Part shown: in pieces, positions 25,150 through 33,279 of the stretch | Numbering within the stretch: the stretch's first letter is position 1 | How the letters are laid out: the number at the start of each line of letters is the position of its first letter | DNA from: Flavobacterium hibernum | GTDB taxonomy: Bacteria; Bacteroidota; Bacteroidia; Flavobacteriales; Flavobacteriaceae | Direction: 5' to 3' | Length of the DNA stretch: 64,000 nucleotides | NCBI RefSeq assembly: GCF_000832125.1 | Contig: NZ_JPRK01000020.1 | Span: 1 to 64,000, forward strand | Translations under genes and position numbers: made by a program | The notes under the pieces: generated by a model | What the model saw: only the letters and a program-made list of their open reading frames with translations | Told to the model about the DNA's origin: nothing | The model's database searches: none

Positions 25150-25758
25150 ATGGCTTTTGAATTACCACAATTACCTTATGCATACGATGCATTAGAACCA
25201 CATATTGATGCTCGTACAATGGAAATCCATTATACAAAACACCATAATGCTTATACTACAAATTTAAATGCAGCTATTGCTGGTACAGATTTGGAAGGAA
25301 AAACAATCGAAAATATCTTAATCAATTTAGATAAATCAAACGCAGCAGTTCGTAACAATGGTGGAGGTTTTTACAACCACAACTTATTCTGGACTGTAAT
25401 GTCTCCAAATGGTGGTGGATTACCAACTGGTGATTTATTAGCAGCAATCGAAGCTTCTTTTGGAACTTTTGACGAGTTTAAAGCAAAATTTGCTAAAGCT
25501 GGAGCTACGCAGTTTGGTTCAGGATGGGCTTGGTTATGTGTGGAGAAAGGTGGAAAACTTGATGTTTGTGGAACTCCAAATCAGGATAATCCATTAATGC
25601 CAGAAGTTGGTTGCGGTGGAACTCCAATCTTAGGAATGGATGTTTGGGAGCATGCTTACTATTTAAACTACCAAAACAGAAGACCTGATTATATTGAAGC
25701 TTTTTTCAGTGTAATTAACTGGACAGAAGTTGCTAGAAGATTTGCTTTAGATAAATAG
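25150..25758 (+). CDS. sodA: Fe/Mn superoxide dismutase
   Basis: A 202-aa cytoplasmic enzyme that dismutates superoxide to peroxide and oxygen. The four metal ligands are visible: His27 (MEIHYTKHH), His77 (GGFYNHNLFW), Asp164 and His168 (DVWEHAYYLNYQNRRPDY). Gly69-Gly73-type Mn/Fe pocket residues are NNGGGFYNH, and the outer-sphere residue cannot be assigned safely, so iron versus manganese is open. No signal peptide. It is monocistronic, with its own promoter and terminator. Confidence 0.96.
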   Translation: MAFELPQLPYAYDALEPHIDARTMEIHYTKHHNAYTTNLNAAIAGTDLEGKTIENILINLDKSNAAVRNNGGGFYNHNLFWTVMSPNGGGLPTGDLLAAIEASFGTFDEFKAKFAKAGATQFGSGWAWLCVEKGGKLDVCGTPNQDNPLMPEVGCGGTPILGMDVWEHAYYLNYQNRRPDYIEAFFSVINWTEVARRFALDK

Positions 25759-25791
25759 TCGAAAATAGATTAAAGATTAAAGAATAAAGAG

Positions 25792-25829
25792 AAAAGACGA
25801 ATGGCCTAAAGGTTATTCGTCTTTTTTTT
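25792..25829 (+). terminator. intrinsic terminator of sodA
   Basis: GACGAAT (25796-25802) pairs with ATTCGTC (25815-25821), with a smaller CCT/AGG pair in the loop, followed by eight T. Confidence 0.9.
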
Positions 25830-25936
25830 GTGTCTATATTTTTTATTTTTATCTAGAGTGGTTTTTCTATGCTCCTTCTTCTTTAGTAATCTTTGTTCTG
25901 TTTTCTTTATTCTAATCTCTATAAAAAAAAGAAAAT

Positions 25937-26060
25937 AAAAAAGGCGGAATTTCTTCCGCCTTTTTTGCCCCAAATCTACCATAAACTTAACCTACTAATG
26001 TTATGGTTCAGTAAATGTATGGTAGCTATTCTTATGAAAAAAACTTTTTAGATGAATGGT
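25937..26060 (-). ncRNA. probable small RNA, copy 1 of a tandem pair
   Basis: Read on the minus strand, a conserved 42-nt core (26008-25967) runs into GGGGC, an A-run, the hairpin GGCGGAA-GAAA-TTCCGCC and six T. That is a small RNA ending in its own intrinsic terminator. In the core, ACCATAA can pair with TTATGGT, with TTA/TAA inside. A conserved block upstream (ATCGG, then TATATTTA) may be its promoter. The 5' end is uncertain by tens of bases. The second copy lies exactly 185 nt away. No open reading frame is conserved. Confidence 0.6.
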
Positions 26061-26121
26061 AAATATATCCGATAAAGTAACTGTAATTTATTGCTTTTGA
26101 AATATTTGAGTTTATTCCAAT

Positions 26122-26245
26122 AAAAAAGGTGGAATTACTTCCACCCTTTTTGCCCCAAATCTACCATAAACTTAACCTACTAATGTTATGGTTTTCCAAA
26201 AGTATTGTAGCTTTTCATTTTTACCAAACATATGGGACGAACGGC
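26122..26245 (-). ncRNA. probable small RNA, copy 2 of a tandem pair
   Basis: Same layout as copy 1: an identical 42-nt core (26193-26152), an A-run, the hairpin GGTGGAA-GTAA-TTCCACC and a T-run. The hairpin differs from copy 1 by one base in each arm, and the two changes pair with each other (C-G replaced by T-A), which supports selection for the structure. Promoter candidates on the minus strand are TATGTTTG (26232-26225) or the conserved TTTATTTG further upstream. It lies 48 nt downstream of purF. Confidence 0.6.
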
Positions 26246-26292
26246 AAATAAAACCGATGAAATGCACAAATTAACCTTTTGTTAGTATTTTT

Positions 26293-28191
26293 TTAATACG
26301 CTCTAGCGTCTTTTCCTTCGTAAAAATTCATAAAAGCTCTATTTACAACACGATTTCCTCCTGGCGTTGGATAATCTCCTGTAAAATACCAATCTCCAAG
26401 ATTTTTAGGACAAGCGATATGTAAATCTTCTACCTTTTGGAAAATAATTTTTACTTCGGCATTGATTTCTGGAGAGCTTAACATTTCTGCAATTTTATCT
26501 GAAATCTCTTCTGGCGTAAATTGATCGTAAATTGCTGTTACATAATTTACAACATCACTGTCTAAATAATTTTCTTGCGCCTTACACTTTGTATAAACTT
26601 CGTCTACAATATGATATAGGTTTCTTTCTTTTAATAAAGCAAGAGCAGCTCTAAAGGCAACAAGACCTTCTAGTTTAGCCATATCAATTCCGTAGCAATC
26701 AGGGTAACGAATTTGTGGAGCCGATGAAACGATTACGATACGTTTAGGTTTTAAACGATCCATCATTTTTATGATGCTCATTTTAAGTGTCGTACCGCGA
26801 ACAATACTATCGTCGATGATAACAAGGTTGTCTGTTGGTTTGATTACTCCGTAAGTCACATCGTAAACGTGTGCAACAAGGTCATCACGGCTACTATCCT
26901 CTGTAATAAAGGTTCTAAGTTTAGCATCTTTAATCGCAACTTTCTCTGTGCGAATTTTTACAGCCAATAATTCCTGTAATGTTTCTGCGGTAAGAGTGTT
27001 TCTATTAGCTAAAATATAATTATTTTTTCTCTGATTTAAGAAATCCTGAGCTGCTTCTACTAAACCATAAAATGAAGTTTCGGCAGTATTTGGGATATAA
27101 GAGAAAACAGTATTATCTGTATCGCTGTCAATTGATTCAAGAACAGCAGGTAAAATTAATTTCCCTAGATTTTTACGTTCTTGGTAAATTTCGGCATCAC
27201 TTCCTCTAGAAAAGTAAATTCTTTCAAATGAACATGCTTTCTTAACAGTTGGTTCCAGGATTTGCTCCATAGTAACTTTTCCGCTTTTTTTGATGATCAA
27301 AGCATTTCCCGGATCGATTTCCTGAACACTTTCAAAAGGTACATTGAATACAGTTTGAATAACGGGTCTTTCAGAAGCTACAACAACTACTTCGTCATCT
27401 TGATAATAGTAAGCTGGACGAATTCCTGCTGGGTCTCTAAAAACAAATGCGTCACCATGACCTAGTAATCCGGCCATTGCATAACCACCATCTAAATTTT
27501 TAGCAGAACGTGCTAATATTTTTCCAATATCCAATCGATCAGCAATTACTGGCGAAGCTTCTCTTTTAGAATAACCTTCTTGTTTGCAATCTTGGTAAAG
27601 TTGCATTACTTCTTTGTCTAGGAAGTGACCAATTTTTTCCATTACTGTAACGGTATCAGCCATTTCTTTTGGATGCTGTCCAAGTTCAACTAGATTTTCG
27701 AAAAGTTCTTTAACATTTGTCATATTAAAGTTTCCGGCCAAAATCAAATTACGGTGCATCCAGTTGCTTTGACGTAAAAAAGGGTGTACACTTTCGATGC
27801 TGTTTTTTCCGAAAGTTCCGTAACGGACGTGTCCTAGAAATAATTCTCCTATATAAGGAATGTTTGCTTTTTGTTGAGCAACATCATTTGCGTATTCAGG
27901 ATGTGTAGTCATCTCCTCGTTGATACGCTCATTGATTTGTTTAAAAACGTCTTGTATTGGCTGCGAATGATTTGAACGAACTCTGCTGATATAACGTTCT
28001 CCTGGTTCAACATCTAATTTAATGCTTGCAAAACCTGCACCATCCTGACCACGGTTGTGTTGCTTCTCCATCATTAGATACATTTTTTGTATCCCGTAAA
28101 AAGCCGTTCCGTATTTTTCTTTGTAATATTCAAGCGGTTTAAGAAGTCTAACTAAGGCTATACCACATTCGTGTTTTAAAGCGTCGCTCAT
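26293..28191 (-). CDS. purF: amidophosphoribosyltransferase
   Basis: A 632-aa PurF, longer than the E. coli form (505 aa) as in other Bacteroidetes. It makes phosphoribosylamine from PRPP and glutamine, the first step of purine synthesis. Cys9 in KHECGIALV would become the N-terminal glutaminase nucleophile after removal of an 8-residue propeptide. Glutaminase-domain motifs are HNRGQDGAG and LGHVRYGTFG. The PRPP loop VIIDDSIVRGTTLK is in the phosphoribosyltransferase domain. The leader (28192-28244) contains a CAA repeat and is almost free of G on the coding strand. The PfkB kinase gene lies upstream on the same strand with a terminator between. Confidence 0.95.
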   Translation of the reverse strand: MSDALKHECGIALVRLLKPLEYYKEKYGTAFYGIQKMYLMMEKQHNRGQDGAGFASIKLDVEPGERYISRVRSNHSQPIQDVFKQINERINEEMTTHPEYANDVAQQKANIPYIGELFLGHVRYGTFGKNSIESVHPFLRQSNWMHRNLILAGNFNMTNVKELFENLVELGQHPKEMADTVTVMEKIGHFLDKEVMQLYQDCKQEGYSKREASPVIADRLDIGKILARSAKNLDGGYAMAGLLGHGDAFVFRDPAGIRPAYYYQDDEVVVVASERPVIQTVFNVPFESVQEIDPGNALIIKKSGKVTMEQILEPTVKKACSFERIYFSRGSDAEIYQERKNLGKLILPAVLESIDSDTDNTVFSYIPNTAETSFYGLVEAAQDFLNQRKNNYILANRNTLTAETLQELLAVKIRTEKVAIKDAKLRTFITEDSSRDDLVAHVYDVTYGVIKPTDNLVIIDDSIVRGTTLKMSIIKMMDRLKPKRIVIVSSAPQIRYPDCYGIDMAKLEGLVAFRAALALLKERNLYHIVDEVYTKCKAQENYLDSDVVNYVTAIYDQFTPEEISDKIAEMLSSPEINAEVKIIFQKVEDLHIACPKNLGDWYFTGDYPTPGGNRVVNRAFMNFYEGKDARAY

Positions 28192-28245
28192 TGTGTTGTG
28201 TGTTTTGTGTTGTTGTTGTTGTTGTAAGTTGTGCGTAATAACGTA

Positions 28246-28276
28246 ATAAAAAAGCCCCGTGTTATCGAGGCTTTAG
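28246..28276 (-). terminator. terminator between pfkB-type kinase and purF
   Basis: On the minus strand AAAGCCTCG pairs with CGGGGCTTT, followed by a T-run. It separates the kinase gene from purF. Confidence 0.75.
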
Positions 28277-28280
28277 GGCA

Positions 28281-29204
28281 TTATATTTCTATGTCAAACT
28301 GAGTTAACGACTTAAACTGCTGTAATCGAATTGCTACCTCGGCTTTGCTTAATGTTTCCATTCTTTCAGTTCCAAATTTCTCTACACAAAATGAAGCTAA
28401 ATTCGAACCGTAAATAATTGCATTTTTCATATTGCCAAACGAAATGTTTTCGCTTTGTGCAATGAAACCTGAAAAACCACCTGCAAAAGTGTCTCCTGCT
28501 CCTGTTGGATCAAAAACATCTTCTAGTGGTAAAGCTGGTGCAAAGAAAACTTCTCTGTTGTGGAATAAAAGTGCTCCGTGTTCTCCTTTTTTGATCACCA
28601 CATATTTTGGTCCCAATTCTTGGATTTTGTTTGCAGCTTTTACCAAAGAGTATTCTCCAGAAAGTTGTCTTGCTTCTTCATCGTTAATTGTAATAACGTC
28701 TACACGTTTAATAACGTCTAATAATTCTGGAAGAGCGCAATCCATCCAAAAATTCATAGTGTCTAAAACTACTAATTTTGGTTTTTTCTCCATTTGATCC
28801 AAAACACTACTTTGTACCAGCGGATGTAAGTTTCCTAACATCACAACATCAGCATCTTTATAGTTTTGAGGGACTTTTGGTTGAAAATCAGCCAAAACGT
28901 TTAGTTCAGTTACTAGAGTATCTCTAGAATTTAAATCGTTGTGGTACAAACCGCTCCAGAAAAAAGTTTTTCCACCTTTAACAATTTCGATACCAGAGAT
29001 ATCAATATTCTTTGACGTTAAAAGATCTAAATGTTCTTGAGGAAAATCGTCTCCAACTATAGAAACAATAGCCGATTGTAAGTTAAAAAATGATGCCGAT
29101 AAACCAATATACGTTGCAGCACCACCTAATATTTTATCTGTTTTTCCGAAAGGAGTTTCGATAGCGTCGAAAGCAACCGTTCCAACAATCAATAATTTAT
29201 TCAT
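28281..29204 (-). CDS. PfkB-family sugar or nucleoside kinase
   Basis: A 307-aa ribokinase-fold kinase. GGAATYIGLSASFF (27-40) is the N-terminal substrate-side motif, and DPTGAGDTFAGGF (232-244) is the PfkB signature with catalytic Asp238. Closest family members in Bacteroidetes are annotated as sugar kinase or adenosine kinase; the substrate cannot be fixed by eye. Location next to purF suggests a purine or ribose link, since ribokinase or adenosine/inosine kinase would fit, but this is inference. Cytoplasmic, complete length. Confidence 0.88.
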   Translation of the reverse strand: MNKLLIVGTVAFDAIETPFGKTDKILGGAATYIGLSASFFNLQSAIVSIVGDDFPQEHLDLLTSKNIDISGIEIVKGGKTFFWSGLYHNDLNSRDTLVTELNVLADFQPKVPQNYKDADVVMLGNLHPLVQSSVLDQMEKKPKLVVLDTMNFWMDCALPELLDVIKRVDVITINDEEARQLSGEYSLVKAANKIQELGPKYVVIKKGEHGALLFHNREVFFAPALPLEDVFDPTGAGDTFAGGFSGFIAQSENISFGNMKNAIIYGSNLASFCVEKFGTERMETLSKAEVAIRLQQFKSLTQFDIEI

Positions 29205-29393
29205 TTTATGAATTTCGAATTAGGGTGCAAAGATACTTCATAAGTTGCAATATTGCAACGGTTTAAGTTCTCAAAATTTTCATAAAAAAACAAGATCGAT
29301 TTAAGACTTAAAACTGTTGTAAATGAGTGAATTGTATTTGGTGGTTTGGAGTGCTTAAAATATGTTTTTTGGAATTAAAATACAATAATTGTT

Positions 29394-29428
29394 TTTGGAA
29401 AATGCTTTAAAGATTTTAGTTAGATTTG
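29394..29428 (+). promoter_or_regulatory. promoter of the 29450 lipoprotein gene
   Basis: TTTG (29394-29397), 23-nt spacer, TAGATTTG (29421-29428), then the ATG 21 nt downstream. The rest of the gap 29205-29393 shows nothing. Confidence 0.5.
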
Positions 29429-29449
29429 TTTAAATATCATTTCTAATTT

Positions 29450-30010
29450 ATGAAGAAAATTCTATTCATATTATTTTTGCTTTGTTCTTTGATTTCTTGT
29501 GAAAGAAAAGAACCTAATTTTTCTAAAAAAATGATAGAGAAATTGGCATACATGTATGAAGATGTAGAATTAGGTTTATTGCCATCTGAATATTTACGTT
29601 TGGATCTGTATATTTTTACAAACGATAAAGAAATTTGTAGAACAAATAATCATGATTTATTCACTTACTATAGAAAGAATTATTTTAAAAAATTTGCCTC
29701 GTTTGAAATTTTTTTAGATGAAGTCTTAAATAGGGAATTTCTTTTAGATGAAAATTCAAAAAGTTTTTATTCTTTTAAATTAAATCAAAAAATACAGAAA
29801 GAATATGTGAGTTTAGGATTTGATAATTTTCTTAAAAAGTATTCAGAAGATAATGTTGGAAAAGAGAAACTTAAACTCAATACGTCTATCATTCAAAAAA
29901 ATGATTTATCGACAATCAAATATCTTTTATATAAAAACAAATATGATGTTGGTTTTGATGATCATCTTGCTACATACTATATTCAAAAAAGAGAAGATTC
30001 TTTTAGATAA
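29450..30010 (+). CDS. hypothetical lipoprotein
   Basis: A 186-aa protein with a lipoprotein signal peptide (MKKILFILFLLCSLISC, lipobox LISC with Cys17). The mature part is charged, rich in Lys, Phe, Asp and Tyr, with no motif I recognise and no membrane segment. It is predicted to be mostly alpha-helical. It has a promoter directly upstream and no operon partner. The local base composition is even more AT-rich than the neighbours, which may mean a lineage-specific gene. Confidence 0.6.
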   Translation: MKKILFILFLLCSLISCERKEPNFSKKMIEKLAYMYEDVELGLLPSEYLRLDLYIFTNDKEICRTNNHDLFTYYRKNYFKKFASFEIFLDEVLNREFLLDENSKSFYSFKLNQKIQKEYVSLGFDNFLKKYSEDNVGKEKLKLNTSIIQKNDLSTIKYLLYKNKYDVGFDDHLATYYIQKREDSFR

Positions 30011-30083
30011 AAATTACAACTCGTATTTTTAATATTTTATTAGAAAGCTTAAAAGATGTTATAGTGACTATTAGCGATATTTT

Positions 30084-30992
30084 CTATTTATGATTTTTTA
30101 ATTTATCGATATTTTTCATCCAATTGATTGCATCTTTCATAGGCTCTTCATCGTCTGAAAACGCTGTATTGTGACCCAAGTTTGGGAACAATCTATATTC
30201 ATAATGTTTTCCTTTAGACTTTAATATATCAAGATATTCGATTGATAGTTTTACAGGAACTTGAATGTCTTTGCCTCCAAAAATCCAGATTCCTGGAATT
30301 GATAATTTAGAAAGAACATCATTGGGATTTGTGTCAATAAACTCATATTTGTCTGGGTCATTGAATACATGTTTTCTTGCCTCTTCTTCTGAGTGAGTAT
30401 CCCAAAAATTTTTATTTCCATTTGTATAAAATTGGAATCTCAATTGTTCTTTAACCGTTATAAGTGCTCCGCTAAATATTGTCATAAATTTGACTTTCTT
30501 GTTTTTTTCTGCCGCCAATGGAATTATCCATCCAGCTTGACTACCGCCTATTAAGCCGATTGGTATTTTATTATTTTGGAGATATTTTGATAAAGTATTT
30601 ACAGCAGCGCTCGCATCTAAAGACAAAAGATTTAGATTTGAGAAATCAACATTGTTAGTTCCTACTTCAGGTCCCGCATATACACCTGCTGATTCTCCAA
30701 CTCCACGTTTATCATAGGTTAAAACCGCAATTCCATTATTGGCTAGAGTTGTAGCAAAATCTATCATTCTTTTTTCTTGTCCAGATCCATGAACAATTAC
30801 AACGGCTGCTTGTACATTGTTAGGTGTAAAAATAGTTCCAGAAAGTGAAACTCCTTCACTAACAAATTTTATTTCCTTTGTACTAAAGTTTGGTGGAAGT
30901 GCTGATGCACAACTAGCGACAAAAAACAACAACATTAAGAGAGGATATTTGCATGTTTTTTCTGCTGTTATAATGCTATTAAATATTACCAT
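30084..30992 (-). CDS. alpha/beta hydrolase, probable lipoprotein
   Basis: A 302-aa dienelactone-hydrolase/prolyl-oligopeptidase-like protein. The N terminus has a hydrophobic segment ending FFVASCAS, a probable lipobox (Cys at about 28). A start further in, at Met19 (MLLFFVASC), would give a classic short signal. Motifs: VIVHGSGQEKR, YDKRGVGES, nucleophile Ser in GLIGGSQAGWIIP, acid Asp in FGGKDIQVP and His in NLGHNTAFS. It is likely an esterase or peptidase on small substrates in the envelope. It stands just downstream of the sigma/anti-sigma pair on the same strand, 24 nt after it, so it may be co-transcribed. Confidence 0.82.
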   Translation of the reverse strand: MVIFNSIITAEKTCKYPLLMLLFFVASCASALPPNFSTKEIKFVSEGVSLSGTIFTPNNVQAAVVIVHGSGQEKRMIDFATTLANNGIAVLTYDKRGVGESAGVYAGPEVGTNNVDFSNLNLLSLDASAAVNTLSKYLQNNKIPIGLIGGSQAGWIIPLAAEKNKKVKFMTIFSGALITVKEQLRFQFYTNGNKNFWDTHSEEEARKHVFNDPDKYEFIDTNPNDVLSKLSIPGIWIFGGKDIQVPVKLSIEYLDILKSKGKHYEYRLFPNLGHNTAFSDDEEPMKDAINWMKNIDKLKNHK

Positions 30993-31016
30993 TTTATCGT
31001 TTATTTTTTTTAAAAA

Positions 31017-31412
31017 TTACAACTGATACTTCTTGTCAAAATAATTCTTCAGAATTCCAATCTGAATTAAAATCATAAAAGGAACTATTAAAAGCGCATA
31101 CAATAAAGTTTTAGAAACATGAATTCCGGAAACTAGTGCCGAAATTTTATCAGTGTATGATTTTCCTATTTCTAAATTGTTCTGAGTTTCGGCAAAAAAC
31201 ACATTATAAAGAACTAAAATAGCCAAAGTAATTCCGATAAAAATCCACGTTGAAATGGAAATTAAAGGCTTGTAAGGTTTAATTTTTGCTTTTTCAGTAA
31301 CAAGAATTTGCGACATTATGCTCGAAGTAAAGTCGATAGATGGCGATTGCAAAGTAGTTTCCTCCATCATTTTTTCAATAAGATTTTCTATATTTTTATC
31401 GCTCTCTTTCAT
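31017..31412 (-). CDS. probable anti-sigma factor, membrane protein
   Basis: A 131-aa protein with an N-terminal cytoplasmic acidic helix region (1-45) and two transmembrane segments at about 50-72 and 100-122. Its start overlaps the end of the ECF sigma gene by 17 nt. That arrangement is typical for a sigma/anti-sigma couple, where the N-terminal part holds the sigma factor at the membrane. No zinc-binding HxxxCxxC motif is seen, so it is not a ZAS-type anti-sigma. Function is assigned from context only. Confidence 0.6.
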   Translation of the reverse strand: MKESDKNIENLIEKMMEETTLQSPSIDFTSSIMSQILVTEKAKIKPYKPLISISTWIFIGITLAILVLYNVFFAETQNNLEIGKSYTDKISALVSGIHVSKTLLYALLIVPFMILIQIGILKNYFDKKYQL

Positions 31413-31983
31413 AATACTCTACTATTTCAGGTTCTAATTGCTTTTTTAAAATTACGGCTAATTTTTGTCGGCTTCTAAACAATTTTACTTTGACATTATT
31501 AGCATTAATATTCATGATTTTTCCAATTTCTTCTAAACTCTGATCTTCAAAATAAAATAAAGTTAGTAAGAAATTTTCGTCGCCCGGCAACAAATTCAAA
31601 CAATCTTGAATCGTTTGCTTTCGTTCTTTATCTTCTAAAGCACTCAAAGCATTATCCATCGTTTTGATTAAATGTGCCGAAAATTCATCTATTGATATAT
31701 TAAGGTCTTCTTTTTTATTTTTCTTCAAACGATCTAAACACGTATTATAAGCAATCTTATAAATCCAGGTCGAAAATTTCGAATCACCTTTAAATTTGAT
31801 CAGCGAACTATAGATTTTGATAAAAGTGTCTTGTGCAACTTCTTCAGCTTCTTCTCTGTTTTTAACCATTTTGATTGCCAAAGTAAAAATCATATCCTTA
31901 TAACGATCAACCAGCATGGCAAACAAATTTGTTTCGCCCTGCAAAATTCTATCGATATAATGTTGATCCGGAATTGCACTCAT
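31396..31983 (-). CDS. ECF RNA polymerase sigma factor
   Basis: A 195-aa sigma-70 family ECF factor. Region 2 is at about 20-90: FAMLVDRYKDMIFTLAIKMV, EEVAQDTFIKIYSSL and FSTWIYKIAYNTCLD. Region 4 is at about 130-185, with LLPGDENFLLTLFYFEDQSLEEIGKIM and the recognition helix ANNVKVKLFRSRQKL. It redirects RNA polymerase to a small regulon, presumably in response to an envelope signal passed by the overlapping membrane protein at 31017. Its target promoters are unknown. Confidence 0.93.
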   Translation of the reverse strand: MSAIPDQHYIDRILQGETNLFAMLVDRYKDMIFTLAIKMVKNREEAEEVAQDTFIKIYSSLIKFKGDSKFSTWIYKIAYNTCLDRLKKNKKEDLNISIDEFSAHLIKTMDNALSALEDKERKQTIQDCLNLLPGDENFLLTLFYFEDQSLEEIGKIMNINANNVKVKLFRSRQKLAVILKKQLEPEIVEYYERER

Positions 31984-32106
31984 ATTGTATAGGACGACAG
32001 TTTGTTATTTTAGGTTACAAGAATTTTAAAAAAATTTTAAATTCCATCCCGAAGCCTCGGGACCAATTGTAGGATTGTCAAAATTTGACAGAGCTTAACA
32101 TTAATA

Positions 32107-32208
32107 TTGTCATCTCGACGAAGGAGAGATCACACACAAAATTCGACAAAGATTGGTGATTTGCTCTGCGTAGCTTCTAGTGTGATCTCTCCTTCGTTGA
32201 GATGACAA
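32107..32208. repeat. long inverted repeat (GTCATCTCGACGAAGG type)
   Basis: 29-nt arms at 32107-32135 and 32180-32208 pair with a single G-T wobble, around a 44-nt loop. The arm word GTCATCTCGACGAAGG...GATCACAC resembles a dispersed repeat familiar from Flavobacterium genomes, of REP type. It fills the 397-nt gap before the DUF6249 gene. No transposase is nearby. Confidence 0.75.
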
Positions 32209-32380
32209 AAATGTCGAAACGAACATTAGGCTACAAAGTTTTTATATTCAAAATTAACTGATTATCAATAAGTTTTTCAACTTAGGATTTAAAAATTGAA
32301 ATTTTTCGCTAAAAGGTGTAACCTCAATTTAAAACGTGTCGTCATATGGAGTATCAATCAATTATAAAAACATAAAAATT

Positions 32381-32731
32381 ATGGGACCACAAGTTTTAGT
32401 ACCACTTAGTCTATTTGCGATGATCTTTGGGATTGTCTATCTTATTTATTCAACAAGAAACAGAGAGCGTTTGGCTCTTATAGAAAAAGGTGTCGATGCC
32501 AGTATATTTTTAAACGGAAGATCTAAAGGAGGTTCGGTATGGAAAATTTTTGTTGTAAATCTGGCTTTCTTATTAATAGGAAGCGGCGTTGGAATTTTTC
32601 TTGCACTATTAATTACAACTTATACTTCTCTTAATAACGGAGCCGTTTATCCTTCAATTATTTTCATAATGGCAGGTATCGGACTTTTAGTTGGATTTAA
32701 AACAGCTAAAGATTTGGATAAAGAAGAGTAG
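32381..32731 (+). CDS. small membrane protein, DUF6249 type
   Basis: About 116 aa from the ATG at 32381 (MGPQVLVPLSLF). The open frame starts 15 codons earlier, but those residues are hydrophilic and unlikely. It has three hydrophobic segments at about 5-22, 55-80 and 90-107. Between the first two is a positively charged RNRERLALIEKGVDASIF segment, typical of DUF6249 proteins found next to ECF sigma genes. Function unknown. It is divergent from the sigma factor at 31983. Confidence 0.75.
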   Translation: MGPQVLVPLSLFAMIFGIVYLIYSTRNRERLALIEKGVDASIFLNGRSKGGSVWKIFVVNLAFLLIGSGVGIFLALLITTYTSLNNGAVYPSIIFIMAGIGLLVGFKTAKDLDKEE

Positions 32732-32748
32732 ATTTTAAGTTAGAAATG

Positions 32749-32784
32749 AAAAACGCATCAAATTAATTTTTGATGCGTTTTTTT
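32749..32784. terminator. shared terminator between DUF6249 gene and rnhA
   Basis: ACGCATCAAA pairs with TTTGATGCGT around a short loop, with a T-run on the plus side and an A-run on the left. It serves both converging genes. Confidence 0.85.
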
Positions 32785-33262
32785 ATGATTTTGAACCAAT
32801 GGTTTCGTAATAAACATCTATAGAAAGATTTTTTTGCATGGCTGCCATAACCGCTAACTCGTCACAACGTTCGTTTTGAGGGTGATTATTGTGGCCTTTT
32901 ATCCATTTAAAATCTACTTGATGTTTGCGGTAAATGATTAAAAAGCGTTTCCATAGATCAGGATTTTTTTTGCCTGCATAGTTCTTTTTCTCCCAGCCAA
33001 AAACCCATTTTTTCACAACAGAATCAATAACGTATTTAGAATCAGAAACGACTAAAACCTTCATATTTGGTTTTTTTAGTTTTTCTAAGCCTACAATTAC
33101 AGCTAAAAGTTCCATTCTATTATTGGTAGTAAGACGAAAGCCTTCGTAAAATTCTTTCTTATGCGGAGTTCCTACTAATTCCATCACTACGCCATAGCCA
33201 CCGTTTCCTGGATTTCCTTTTGCAGCGCCATCTGTGTATATATGTACTTCGTATTGGGTCAT
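32783..33262 (-). CDS. rnhA: ribonuclease HI
   Basis: A 159-aa RNase H1 that cuts RNA in RNA-DNA hybrids. All four acidic catalytic residues are seen: Asp11 (YTDGAAKGNPG), Glu51 (NNRMELLAV), Asp74 (VVSDSKYVID) and Asp133 (NERCDELA). The KKPNM/WVFGWEKKNY region corresponds to the basic handle. It is the last gene of a probable purN-hypothetical-rnhA unit. Confidence 0.95.
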   Translation of the reverse strand: MTQYEVHIYTDGAAKGNPGNGGYGVVMELVGTPHKKEFYEGFRLTTNNRMELLAVIVGLEKLKKPNMKVLVVSDSKYVIDSVVKKWVFGWEKKNYAGKKNPDLWKRFLIIYRKHQVDFKWIKGHNNHPQNERCDELAVMAAMQKNLSIDVYYETIGSKS

Positions 33263-33279
33263 TATTATTAATCTGTTAG

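Noticed and set aside
25937..26245. The two 42-nt copies read as transposon ends or attachment sites
   Set aside because: They are direct repeats each joined to its own terminator hairpin, and no recombinase lies near. An RNA gene duplication explains the pattern better.
28192..28244. (CAA)n stretch taken as a possible CRISPR or microsatellite array
   Set aside because: Only a few triplets in a leader, with no spacer-repeat structure. No CRISPR array is seen in the window.
30817..31026. 69-aa plus-strand frame opposite the hydrolase/anti-sigma junction
   Set aside because: It covers the reverse of the lipoprotein signal region and has no ribosome site or motif.
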